64,000 nt of DNA from NCBI GenBank assembly GCA_037783415.1, contig JAZGTN010000211.1, positions 496,001 to 560,000 of the forward strand. Reading direction: 5' to 3'. Source of the DNA: Leptasterias polaris (taxonomy: Eukaryota > Echinodermata > Asteroidea > Forcipulatida > Asteriidae). How positions within the stretch are numbered: position 1 is the first letter of the stretch; every line of letters begins with the position of its first letter. Positions 39,986 to 54,359 of this stretch are shown here, piece by piece. The position numbers were made by a program, and so were the translations under genes. Under the pieces are notes generated by a model. The model made no database searches and was not told the origin of the DNA. It worked only from the letters and a program-made list of their open reading frames with translations.

Positions 39986-42900
39986 TGATTAGACAGTAGG
40001 AGGGTTGACTGTGTACTATGTAAATGTAGATGCATTCACTACATGATATCATAGAACTGCAGACTGGAATAGTTTATGTATGATTCTAAACCACAGTGGT
40101 TGATCAGACAGTAGGAGGGTTGACTGTGTACTATGTACATGTAGATGCATTCACTACATGATATCATAGAACTGCAGAATGGAATAGTTTATCTATGATT
40201 CTAAACAACAGTGGATGATTAGACAGTAGGAGGGTTGACTTTGTACTATGTAGATGCATTCACTACATGATATCATATTATTGCAGAATGGAATAATTTA
40301 TCTTTGATTCTAAACCACGGTGGATGATTAGACAGTAGGAGGGTTGACTGTGTACTATGTACATGTAGATGCATGCACTACATGATATCATAGAACTGCA
40401 GAATGGAATAGTTTATCTATGATTCTAAACAACAGTGGATGATTAGACAGTAGGAGGGTTGACAGTGTACTATGTAGATGCATTCACTACATGATATCAT
40501 ATTATTGCAGACTGGAATAGTTTATCTATGATTCTAAACCACAGTGGTTGATCAGAAGGTAGGAGGGTTGACTGTGTACTTTGTACATGTAGATGCATTC
40601 ACTACATGATATCATAGAACTGCAGACTGGAATAGTTTATCTATGATTCTAAACCACAGTGGTTGATCAGATAGTAGGAAGGTTGACTGTTTACTATGTA
40701 CATGTTGATGCATTCACTACATGATATCATAGAACTGCAGACTGGAATAGTTTATGTATGATTCTAAACAACAGTGAGTGATCAGACAGTAGGAGGGTTG
40801 ACTGTGTACTATGTAGATGCATTCACTACACGATATCATATTATTGCAGAATGGAATAGTTTTTCTTTGATTCTAAACCACAGTGGGTGATTAGACAGTA
40901 GGAGGGTTGACTGTGTACCTTGTAGATGCATTCACTACATGATATCATAGAACTGCAGAATGGAATAGTTTATGTATGATTCTAAACAACAGTGGATGAT
41001 TAGACAGTAGGAGGGTTGACTGTGTACTATGTAGATGCATTCACTACATGATATCATAGAACTGCAGACTGGAATAGTTTATCTATGATTCTAAACCACA
41101 GTGGTTGATCAGACAGTAGGAGGGTTGACTGTGTACTATGTACCTTGTACATGCATTCACTACATGATATCATAGAACTGCAGAATGGAATAGTTTATGT
41201 ATGATTCTAAACAACAGTGGATGATTAGACAGTAGGAGGGTTGACTGTGTACTATGTACCTTGTAGATGCATTCACTACATGATATCATAGAACTGCAGA
41301 CTGGAATAGTTTATGTATGATTCTAAACAACAGTGAGTGATCAGACAGTAGGAGGGTTGACTGTGTACTATGTAGATGCATTCACTACATGATATCATAT
41401 TATTGCAGAATGGAATAATTTATCTTTGATTCTAAACCACGGTGGATGATTAGACAGTAGGAGAATTGACTGTGTACTATGTAAATGTAGATGCATTCAC
41501 TACATGATATCATAGAACTGCAGAATGGAATAGTTTATCTATGATTCTAAACCACAGTGGTTGATCAGACAGTAGGAAGGTTGACTGTGTACTATGTACA
41601 TGTTGATGCATTCACTACATGATATCATAGAACTGCAGAATGGAATAGTTTATCTATGATTCTAAACAACAGTGGATGATTAGACAGTAGGAGGGTTGAC
41701 TGTGTACTATGTAGATGCATTCACTACATGATATCATATTATTGCAGAATGGAATAATTTATCTTTGATTCTAAACCACGGTGGATGATTAGACAGTAGG
41801 AGGGTTGACTGTGTACTATGTAAATGTAGATGCATTCACTACATGATATCATAGAACTGCAGACTGGAATAGTTTATGATTCTAAACCACAGTGGTTGAT
41901 CAGACAGTAGGAGGGTTGACTGTGTACTATGTACATGTAGATGCATTCACTACATGATATCATAGAACTGCAGAATGGAATAGTTTATGTATGATTCTAA
42001 ACCACAGTGGTTGATCAGACAGTAGGAGGGTTGACTGTGTACTATGTACATGTAGATGCATTCACTACATGATATCATAGAACTGCAGAATGGAATAGTT
42101 TATCTATGATTCTAAACAACAGTGGATGATTAGACAGTAGGAGGGTTGACTTTGTACTATGTAGATGCATTCACTACATGATATCATATTATTGCAGAAT
42201 GGAATAATTTATCTTTGATTCTAAACCACGGTGGATGATTAGACAGTAGGAGGGTTGACTGTGTACTATGTACATGTAGATGCATGCACTACATGATATC
42301 ATAGAACTGCAGAATGGAATAGTTTATCTATGATTCTAAACAACAGTGGATGATTAGACAGTAGGAGGGTTGACAGTGTACTATGTAGATGCATTCACTA
42401 CATGATATCATATTATTGCAGACTGGAATAGTTTATCTATGATTCTAAACCACAGTGGTTGATCAGAAGGTAGGAGGGTTGACTGTGTACTTTGTACATG
42501 TAGATGCATTCACTACATGATATCATAGAACTGCAGACTGGAATAGTTTATCTATGATTCTAAACCACAGTGGTTGATCAGATAGTAGGAAGGTTGACTG
42601 TTTACTATGTACATGTTGATGCATTCACTACATGATATCATAGAACTGCAGACTGGAATAGTTTATGTATGATTCTAAACAACAGTGAGTGATCAGACAG
42701 TAGGAGGGTTGACTGTGTACTATGTAGATGCATTCACTACACGATATCATATTATTGCAGAATGGAATAGTTTTTCTTTGATTCTAAACCACAGTGGGTG
42801 ATTAGACAGTAGGAGGGTTGACTGTGTACCTTGTAGATGCATTCACTACATGATATCATAGAACTGCAGAATGGAATAGTTTATGTATGATTCTAAACAA

Positions 42901-44023
42901 CAGTGGATGATTAGACAGTAGGAGGGTTGACTGTGTACTATGTAGATGCATTCACTACATGATATCATAGAACTGCAGACTGGAATAGTTTATCTATGAT
43001 TCTAAACCACAGTGGTTGATCAGACAGTAGGAGGGTTGACTGTGTACTATGTACCTTGTACATGCATTCACTACATGATATCATAGAACTGCAGAATGGA
43101 ATAGTTTATGTATGATTCTAAACAACAGTGGATGATTAGACAGTAGGAGGGTTGACTGTGTACTATGTACCTTGTAGATGCATTCACTACATGATATCAT
43201 AGAACTGCAGACTGGAATAGTTTATGTATGATTCTAAACAACAGTGAGTGATCAGACAGTAGGAGGGTTGACTGTGTACTATGTAGATGCATTCACTACA
43301 TGATATCATATTATTGCAGAATGGAATAATTTATCTTTGATTCTAAACCACGGTGGATGATTAGACAGTAGGAGAATTGACTGTGTACTATGTAAATGTA
43401 GATGCATTCACTACATGATATCATAGAACTGCAGAATGGAATAGTTTATCTATGATTCTAAACAACAGTGGATGATTAGACAGTAGGAGGGTTGACTGTG
43501 TACTATGTTGATGCATTCACTACATGATATCATATTATTGCACACTGGAATAGTTTATCTATGATTCTAAACCACAGTGGTTGATCAGACAGTAGGAGGG
43601 TTGACTGTGTACTATGTACATGTAGATGCATTCACTACATGATATCATAGAACTGCAGACTGGAATAGTTTATGTATGATTGTAAACAACAGTGGGTGAT
43701 TAGAAAGTAGGAGGGTTGACTGTGTACTATGTAGATGCAATCACTACATGATAACATAGAACTGATGCCTGGAATAATTTATCTTTGATTCTAAACCACA
43801 GTGGGTGATCAGACAGTAGGAGGGTTGACTGTGTACCTTGTAGATGCATTCACTACATGATATCATATTATTGCAGAATGGAATAGTTTATCTATGATTC
43901 TAAACCACAGTGGTTGATCAGACAGTAGGAGGGTTGACTGTGTACTATGTAGATGCATTCACTACATGATATCATATTATTGCAGAATGGAATAGTTTAT
44001 TTATGATTGTAAACCACAGTGGG
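39986..44023 (+). repeat. 4038-bp unit (36 monomers), tandem copy 2
   Basis: Direct second copy of 35948-39985. Identity continues about 37 bp past the formal end and stops at 44061. The exchange point is therefore known only to within that overlap. I noticed no base difference in the stretches checked, but did not compare every base. Confidence 0.89.
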
Positions 44024-44454
44024 TGATTAGACAGTAGGAGGGTTGACTGTGTACTATGTAGATGCAATCACTACATGATATCATAGAACTGATGCCTGGA
44101 ATATTTTATCTTTGATTCTAAACCACAGTGGGTGATCAGACAGTAGGAGGGTTGACTGTGTACCTTGTAGATGCATTCACTACATGATATCATATTATTG
44201 CAGAATGGAATAGTTTATCTATGATTCTAAACCACAGTGGTTGTTCAGACAGTAGGAGGGTTGACTGTGTACTATGTACATGTTGATGCATTCACTACAT
44301 GATATCATAGAACTGCAGAATGGAATAGTTTATGTATGATTCTAAACCACAGTGGGTGATCAGACAGTAGGAGGGTTGACTGTGTACTATGTAGATGCAT
44401 TCACTACATGATATCATATTATTGCAGAATGGAATAGTTTTTCTTTGATTCTAA

Positions 44455-46425
44455 ACCACAGTGGGTGATTAGACAGTAGGAGGGTTGACTGTGTACTATG
44501 TAGATGCAATCACTACATGATATCATAGAACTGATGCCTGGAATATTTTATCTTTGATTCTAAACCACAGTGGGTGATCAGACAGTAGGAGGGTTGACTG
44601 TGTACCTTGTAGATGCATTCACTACATGATATCATATTATTGCAGAATGGAATAGTTTATCTATGATTCTAAACCACAGTGGTTGTTCAGACAGTAGGAG
44701 GGTTGACTGTGTACTATGTACATGTTGATGCATTCACTACATGATATCATAGAACTGCAGACTGTAATACTTTATCTTTGATTCTAAACCACAGTGGGTG
44801 ATCAGACAGTAGGAGGGTTGACTGTGTACCTTGTAGATGCATTCACTACATGATATCATAGAACTGCAGAATGGAATAGTTTATCTATGATTCTAAACAA
44901 CAGTGGATGATTAGACAGTAGGAGGGTTGACTGTGTACTATGTAGATGCATTCACTACATGATATCATAGAACTGCAGACTGGAATAGTTTATCTATGAT
45001 TCTAAACCACAGTGGTTGATCAGACAGTAGGAAGGTTGACTGTGTACTATGTACATGTTGATGCATTCACTACATGATATCATAGAACTGCAGAATGGAA
45101 TAGTTTATCTATGATTCTAAACCACAGTGGTTGATCAGACAGTAGGAAGGTTGACTGTGTACTATGTACATGTTGATGCATTCACTACATGATATCATAG
45201 AACTGCAGAATGGAATAGTTTATCTATGATTCTAAACAACAGTGGATGATTAGACAGTAGGAGGGTTGACTGTGTACTATGTAGATGCATTCACTACATG
45301 ATATCATAGAACTGCAGACTGGAATAGTTTATCTATGATTCTAAACCACAGTGGTTGATCAGACAGTAGGAAGGTTGACTGTGTACTATGTACATGTTGA
45401 TGCATTCACTACATGATATCATAGAACTGCAGAATGGAATAGTTTATCTATGATTCTAAAAAACAGTGGATGATTAGACAGTAGGAGGGTTGACTGTGTA
45501 CTATGTAGATGCATTCACTACATGATATCATAGAACTGCAGACTGGAATAGTTTATCTATGATTCTAAACCACAGTGGTTGATCAGACAGTAGGAAGGTT
45601 GACTGTGTACTATGTACATGTAGATGCATTCACTACATGATATCATAGAACTGCAGAATTGAATAGTTTATCTATGATTCTAAACAACAGTGGATGATTA
45701 GACAGTAGGAGGGTTGACTGTGTACTATGTAGATGCATTCACTACATGATATCATATTATTGCAGACTGGAATAGTTTATCTATGATTCTAAACCACAGT
45801 GGTTGATCAGACATTAGGAGGGTTGACTTTGTACTATGTAAATGTAGATGCATTCACTACATGATATCATAGAACTGCAGACTGGAATAGTTTATTTATG
45901 ATTGTAAACAACAGTGGGTGATTAGAAAGTAGGAGGGTTGACTGTGTACTATGTAGATGCAATCACTACATGATATCATAGAACTGATGCCTGGAATAAT
46001 TTATCTTTGATTCTAAACCACAGTGGGTGATCAGACAGTAGGAGGGTTGACTGTGTACCTTGTAGATGAATTCACTACATGATATCATATTATTGCAGAA
46101 TGGAATAGTTTATCTATGATTCTAAACCACAGTGGTTGATCAGACAGTAGGAGGGTTGACTGTGTACTATGTAGATGCATTCACTACATGATATCATATT
46201 ATTGCAGAATGGAATAGTTTATTTATGATTGTAAACCACAGTGGGTGATTAGACAGTAGGAGGGTTGACTGTGTACTATGTAGATGCAATCACTACATGA
46301 TATCATAGAACTGATGCCTGGAATATTTTATCTTTGATTCTAAACCACAGTGGGTGATCAGACAGTAGGAGGGTTGACTGTGTACCTTATAGATGCATTC
46401 ACTACATGATATCATATTATTGCAG
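44455..46425 (+). repeat. ~1.97-kb block, copy 1 (offset 4311 bp)
   Basis: Matches 48766-50736. Shared rare variants are ACTGTAATACTTTATC (44761/49072), TCTAAAAAACAGTGG, CAGAATTGAATAG, GATGAATTCACTAC and CCTTATAGATGC. A third ACTGTAATAC copy at 53171 (offset 4099) shows that this neighbourhood was reused at least three times. Confidence 0.84.
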
Positions 46426-46604
46426 AATGGAATAGTTTATCTATGATTCTAAACAACAGTGGATGATTAGACAGTAGGAGGGTTGACTGTGTACTATGTA
46501 GATGCATTCACTACATGATATCATATTATTGCAGACTGGAATAGTTTATCTATGATTCTAAACCACAGTGGTTGATCAGACATTAGGAGGGTTGACTTTG
46601 TACT

Positions 46605-47860
46605 ATGTAAATGTAGATGCATTCACTACATGATGTCATAGAACTGCAGACTGGAATAGTTTATTTATGATTGTAAACAACAGTGGGTGATTAGAAAGTA
46701 GGAGGGTTGACTGTGTACTATGTAGATGCAATCACTACATGATATCATAGAACTGATGCCTGGAATAATTTATCTTTGATTCTAAACCACAGTGGGTGAT
46801 CAGACAGTAGGAGGGTTGACTGTGTACCTTATAGATGCATTCACTACATGATATCATATTATTGCAGAATGGAATAGTTTATCTATGATTCTAAACCACA
46901 GTGGTTGATCAGACAGTAGGAGGGTTGACTGTGTACTATGTAGATGCAATTACTACATGATATCATATTATTGCAGAATGGAATAGTTTATTTATGATTG
47001 TAAACCACAGTGTGTGATTAGACAGTAGGAGGGTTGACTGTGTACTATGTAGATGCAATCACTACATGATATCATAGAACTGATGCCTGGAATAATTTAT
47101 CTTTCATTCTAAACCACAGTGGGTGATCAGACAGTAGGAGGGTTGACTGTGTACCTTGTAGATGCATTCACTACATGATATCATATTATTGCAGACTGGA
47201 ATAGTTTATCTATGATTCTAAACCACAGTGGTTGATCAGACAGTAGGAAGGTTGACTGTGTACTATGTAAATGTAGATGCATTCACTACATGATGTCATA
47301 GAACTGCAGACTGGAATAGTTTATTTATGATTGTAAACAACAGTGGGTGATTAGAAAGTAGGAGGGTTGACTGTGTACTATGTAGATGCAATCACTACAT
47401 GATATCATAGAACTGATGCCTGGAATAATTTATCTTTGATTCTAAACCACAGTGGGTGATCAGACAGTAGGAGGGTTGACTGTGTACCTTGTAGATGCAT
47501 TCACTACATGATATCATATTATTGCAGAATGGAATAGTTTATCTATGATTCTAAACCACAGTGGTTGATCAGACAGTAGGAGGGTTGACTGTGTACTATG
47601 TAGATGCAATTACTACATGATATCATATTATTGCAGAATGGAATAGTTTATTTATGATTGTAAACCACAGTGTGTGATTAGACAGTAGGAGGGTTGACTG
47701 TGTACTATGTAGATGCAATCACTACATGATATCATAGAACTGATACCTGGAATAATTTATCTTTCATTCTAAACCACAGTGGGTGATCAGACAGTAGGAG
47801 GGTTGACTGTGTACCTTGTAGATGAATTCACTACATGATATCATATTATTGCAGAATGGA
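46605..47860 (+). repeat. 6-monomer tandem duplication (~660 bp period)
   Basis: GATGTCATAG (46634/47294), the GATTAGAAAGTAGG marker (46689/47349) and GATGCAATTACTAC repeat at 660 bp, six monomers of about 110 bp. A related single copy, also with GATGTCATAG, lies near 50836. The outer edges are approximate. Confidence 0.78.
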
Positions 47861-48765
47861 ATAGTTTATCTATGATTCTAAACCACAGTGGTTGATCAGA
47901 CAGTAGGAGGGTTGACTGTGTACTATGTAGATGCATTCACTACATGATATCATATTATTGCAGAATGGAATAGTTTATTTATGATTGTAAACCACAGTGG
48001 GTGATTAGACAGTAGGAGGGTTGACTGTGTACTATGTAGATGCAATCACTACATGATATCATAGAACTGATGCCTGGAATATTTTATCTTTGATTCTAAA
48101 CCACAGTGGGTGATTAGACAGTAGGAGGGTTGACTGTGTACCTTGTAGATGCATTCACTACATGATATCATATTATTGCAGAATGGAATAGTTTATCTAT
48201 GATTCTAAACCACAGTGGTTGATCAGACAGTAGGAGGGTTGACTGTGTACTATGTAGATGCATTCACTACATGATATCATAGAACTGCAGAATGGAATAG
48301 TTTATGTATGATTCTAAACCACAGTGGGTGATCAGACAGTAGGAGGGTTGACTGTGTACTATGTAGATGCATTCACTACATGATATCATATTATTGCAGA
48401 ATGGAATAATTTATCTTTGATTCTAAACCACGGTGGATGATTAGACAGTAGGAGGGTTGACTGTGTACTATGTAAATGTAGATGCATTCACTACATGATA
48501 TCATAGAACTGCAGAATGGAATAGTTTATCTATGATTCTAAACAACAGTGGATGATTAGACAGTAGGAGGGTTGACTGTGTACTATGTAGATGCATTCAC
48601 TACATGATATCATATTATTGCAGACTGGAATAGTTTATCTATGATTCTAAACCACAGTGGTTGATCAGACAGTAGGAGGGTTGACTGTGTACTATGTACA
48701 TGTAGATGCATTCACTACATGATATCATAGAACTGCAGAATGGAATAGTTTATCTATGATTCTAA

Positions 48766-50736
48766 ACCACAGTGGGTGATTAGACAGTAGGAGGGTTGAC
48801 TGTGTACTATGTAGATGCAATCACTACATGATATCATAGAACTGATGCCTGGAATATTTTATCTTTGATTCTAAACCACAGTGGGTGATCAGACAGTAGG
48901 AGGGTTGACTGTGTACCTTGTAGATGCATTCACTACATGATATCATATTATTGCAGAATGGAATAGTTTATCTATGATTCTAAACCACAGTGGTTGTTCA
49001 GACAGTAGGAGGGTTGACTGTGTACTATGTACATGTTGATGCATTCACTACATGATATCATAGAACTGCAGACTGTAATACTTTATCTTTGATTCTAAAC
49101 CACAGTGGGTGATCAGACAGTAGGAGGGTTGACTGTGTACCTTGTAGATGCATTCACTACATGATATCATAGAACTGCAGAATGGAATAGTTTATCTATG
49201 ATTCTAAACAACAGTGGATGATTAGACAGTAGGAGGGTTGACTGTGTACTATGTAGATGCATTCACTACATGATATCATAGAACTGCAGACTGGAATAGT
49301 TTATCTATGATTCTAAACCACAGTGGTTGATCAGACAGTAGGAAGGTTGACTGTGTACTATGTACATGTTGATGCATTCACTACATGATATCATAGAACT
49401 GCAGAATGGAATAGTTTATCTATGATTCTAAACCACAGTGGTTGATCAGACAGTAGGAAGGTTGACTGTGTACTATGTACATGTTGATGCATTCACTACA
49501 TGATATCATAGAACTGCAGAATGGAATAGTTTATCTATGATTCTAAACAACAGTGGATGATTAGACAGTAGGAGGGTTGACTGTGTACTATGTAGATGCA
49601 TTCACTACATGATATCATAGAACTGCAGACTGGAATAGTTTATCTATGATTCTAAACCACAGTGGTTGATCAGACAGTAGGAAGGTTGACTGTGTACTAT
49701 GTACATGTTGATGCATTCACTACATGATATCATAGAACTGCAGAATGGAATAGTTTATCTATGATTCTAAAAAACAGTGGATGATTAGACAGTAGGAGGG
49801 TTGACTGTGTACTATGTAGATGCATTCACTACATGATATCATAGAACTGCAGACTGGAATAGTTTATCTATGATTCTAAACCACAGTGGTTGATCAGACA
49901 GTAGGAAGGTTGACTGTGTACTATGTACATGTAGATGCATTCACTACATGATATCATAGAACTGCAGAATTGAATAGTTTATCTATGATTCTAAACAACA
50001 GTGGATGATTAGACAGTAGGAGGGTTGACTGTGTACTATGTAGATGCATTCACTACATGATATCATATTATTGCAGACTGGAATAGTTTATCTATGATTC
50101 TAAACCACAGTGGTTGATCAGACATTAGGAGGGTTGACTTTGTACTATGTAAATGTAGATGCATTCACTACATGATATCATAGAACTGCAGACTGGAAAA
50201 GTTTATTTATGATTGTAAACAACAGTGGGTGATTAGAAAGTAGGAGGGTTGACTGTGTACTATGTAGATGCAATCACTACATGATATCATAGAACTGATG
50301 CCTGGAATAATTTATCTTTGATTCTAAACCACAGTGGGTGATCAGACAGTAGGAGGGTTGACTGTGTACCTTGTAGATGAATTCACTACATGATATCATA
50401 TTATTGCAGAATGGAATAGTTTATCTATGATTCTAAACCACAGTGGTTGATCAGACAGTAGGAGGGTTGACTGTGTACTATGTAGATGCATTCACTACAT
50501 GATATCATATTATTGCAGAATGGAATAGTTTATTTATGATTGTAAACCACAGTGGGTGATTAGACAGTAGGAGGGTTGACTGTGTACTATGTAGATGCAA
50601 TCACTACATGATATCATAGAACTGATGCCTGGAATATTTTATCTTTGATTCTAAACCACAGTGGGTGATCAGACAGTAGGAGGGTTGACTGTGTACCTTA
50701 TAGATGCATTCACTACATGATATCATATTATTGCAG
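48766..50736 (+). repeat. ~1.97-kb block, copy 2 (offset 4311 bp)
   Basis: Partner of 44455-46425. It differs at GGAAAAGTTTATTT near 50195. At the right edge ACTGGAATAG replaces AATGGAATAG. Beyond it, sequence resembling 46.6-47.2 kb follows at offset 4202. Confidence 0.83.
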
Positions 50737-53700
50737 ACTGGAATAGTTTATCTATGATTCTAAACCACAGTGGTTGATCAGACATTAGGAGGGTTGACTT
50801 TGTACTATGTAAATGTAGATGCATTCACTACATGATGTCATAGAACTGCAGACTGGAATAGTTTATTTATGATTGTAAACAACAGTGGGTGATTAGAAAG
50901 TAGGAGGGTTGACTGTGTACTATGTAGATGCAATCACTACATGATATCATAGAACTGATGCCTGGAATAATTTATCTTTGATTCTAAACCACAGTGGGTG
51001 ATCAGACAGTAGGAGGGTTGACTGTGTACCTTGTAGATGCATTCACTACATGATATCATATTATTGCAGAATGGAATAGTTTATCTATGATTCTAAACCA
51101 CAGTGGTTGATCAGACAGTAGGAGGGTTGACTGTGTACTATGTAGATGCAATTACTACATGATATCATATTATTGCAGAATGGAATAGTTTATTTATGAT
51201 TGTAAACCACAGTGTGTGATTAGACAGTAGGAGGGTTGACTGTGTACTATGTAGATGCAATCACTACATGATATCATAGAACTGATGCCTGGAATAATTT
51301 ATCTTTCATTCTAAACCACAGTGGGTGATCAGACAGTAGGAGGGTTGACTGTGTACCTTGTAGATGCATTCACTACATGATATCATATTATTGCAGACTG
51401 GAATAGTTTATCTATGATTCTAAACCACAGTGGTTGATCAGACAGTAGGAAGGTTGACTGTGTACTATGTACATGTTGATGCATTCACTACATGATATCA
51501 TAGAACTGCAGAATGGAATAGTTTATGTATGATTCTAAACCACAGTGGGTGATCAGACAGTAGGAGGGTTGACTGTGTACTATGTAGATGCATTCACTAC
51601 ATGATATCATATTATTGCATAAAGGAATAGTTTTTCTTTGATTCTAAACCACAGTGGGTGATTAGACAGTAGGAGGGTTGACTGTGTACCTTGTAGATGC
51701 ATTCACTACATGATATCATATTATTGCAGAATGGAATAGTTTATCTATGATTCTAAACCACAGTGGTTGATCAGACAGTAGGAGGGTTGACTGTGTACTA
51801 TGTAGATGCATTCACTACATGATATCATAGAACTGCAGAATGGAATAGTTTATGTATGATTCTAAACCACAGTGGGTGATCAGACAGTAGGAGGGTTGAT
51901 TGTGTACTATGTAGATGCATTCACTACATGATATCATATTATTGCAGAATGGAATAATTTATCTTTGATTCTAAACCACGGTGGATGATTAGACAGTAGG
52001 AGGGTTGACTGTGTACTATGTAAATGTAGATGCATTCACTACATGATATCATAGAACTGCAGAATGGAATAGTTTATCTATGATTCTAAACAACAGTGGA
52101 TGATTAGACAGTAGGAGGGTTGACTGTGTACTATGTAGATGCATTCACTACATGATATCATATTATTGCAGACTGGAATAGTTTATCTATGATTCTAAAC
52201 CACAGTGGTTGATCAGACAGTAGGAGGGTTGACTGTGTACTATGTACATGTAGATGCATTCACTACATGATATCATAGAACTGCAGAATGGAATAGTTTA
52301 TCTATGATTCTAAACAACAGTGGATGATTAGACAGTAGGAGGGTTGACTGTGTACTATGTAGATGCATTCACTACATGATATCATATTATTGCAGACTGG
52401 AATAGTTTATCTATGATTCTAAACCACAGTGGTTGATCAGACATTAGGAGGGTTGACTTTGTACTATGTAAATGTAGATGCATTCACTACATGATATCAT
52501 AGAACTGCAGACTGGAATAGTTTATTTATGATTGTAAACAACAGTGGGTGATTAGAAAGTAGGAGGGTTGACTGTGTACTATGTAGATGCAATCACTACA
52601 TGATATCATAGAACTGATGCCTGGAATAATTTATCTTTGATTCTAAACCACAGTGGGTGATCAGACAGTAGGAGGGTTGACTGTGTACCTTGTAGATGCA
52701 TTCACTACATGATATCATATTATTGCAGAATGGAATAGTTTATCTATGATTCTAAACCACAGTGGTTGATCAGACAGTAGGAGGGTTGACTGTGTACTAT
52801 GTAGATGCATTCACTACATGATATCATATTATTGCAGAATGGAATAGTTTATTTATGATTGTAAACCACAGTGGGTGATTAGACAGTAGGAGGGTTGACT
52901 GTGTACTATGTAGATGCAATCACTACATGATATCATAGAACTGATGCCTGGAATATTTTATCTTTGATTCTAAACCACAGTGGGTGATCAGACAGTAGGA
53001 GGGTTGACTGTGTACCTTGTAGATGCATTCACTACATGATATCATATTATTGCAGAATGGAATAGTTTATCTATGATTCTAAACCACAGTGGTTGTTCAG
53101 ACAGTAGGAGGGTTGACTGTGTACTATGTACATGTAGATGCATTCACTACATGATATCATAGAACTGCAGACTGTAATACTTTATCTTTGATTCTAAACC
53201 ACAGTGGGTGATCAGACAGTAGGAGGGTTGACTGTGTACCTTGTAGATGCATTCACTACATGATATCATAGAACTGCAGAATGGAATAGTTTATCTATGA
53301 TTCTAAACAACAGTGGATGATTAGACAGTAGGAGGGTTGACTGTGTACTATGTAGATGCATTCACTACATGATATCATAGAACTGCAGACTGGAATAGTT
53401 TATCTATGATTCTAAACCACAGTGGTTGATCAGACAGTAGGAAGGTTGACTGTGTACTATGTACATGTTGATGCATTCACTACATGATATCATAGAACTG
53501 CAGAATGGAATAGTTTATGTATGATTCTAAACCACAGTGGGTGATCAAACAGTAGGAGTGTTGACTGTGTACTATTTAGATGCATTCACTACATGATATC
53601 ATATTATTGCAGAATGGAATAATTTATCTTTGATTCTAAACCACGGTGGATGATTAGACAGTAGGAGGGTTGACTGTGTACTATGTACATGTAGATGCAT

Positions 53701-54359
53701 TCACTACATGATATCATAGAACTGCAGAATTGAATAGTTTATCTATGATTCTAAACAACAGTGGATGATTAGACAGTAGGAGGGTTGACTGTGTACTATG
53801 TAGATGCATTCACTACATGATATCATATTATTGCAGACTGGAATAGTTTATCTATGATTCTAAACCACAGTGGTTGATCAGACATTAGGAGGGTTGACTT
53901 TGTACTATGTAAATGTATATGCATTCACTACATGATATCATAGAACTGCAGACTGGAATAGTTTATTTATGATTGTAAACAACAGTGGGTGATTAGAAAG
54001 TAGGAGGGTTGACTGTGTACTATGTAGATGCAATCACTACATGATATCATAGAACTGATGCCTGGAATAATTTATCTTTGATTCTAAACCACAGTGGGTG
54101 ATCAGACAGTAGGAGGGTTGACTGTGTACCTTGTAGATGCATTCACTACATGATATCATATTATTGCAGAATGGAATAGTTTATCTATGATTCTAAACCA
54201 CAGTGGTTGATCAGACAGTAGGAGGGTTGACTGTGTACCTTGTTGATGCATTCACTACATGATATCATATTATTGCAGAATGGAATAGTTTATCTATGAT
54301 TCTAAACCACAGTGGTTGATCAGACAGTAGGAGGGTTGACTGTGTACTATGTACATGTA

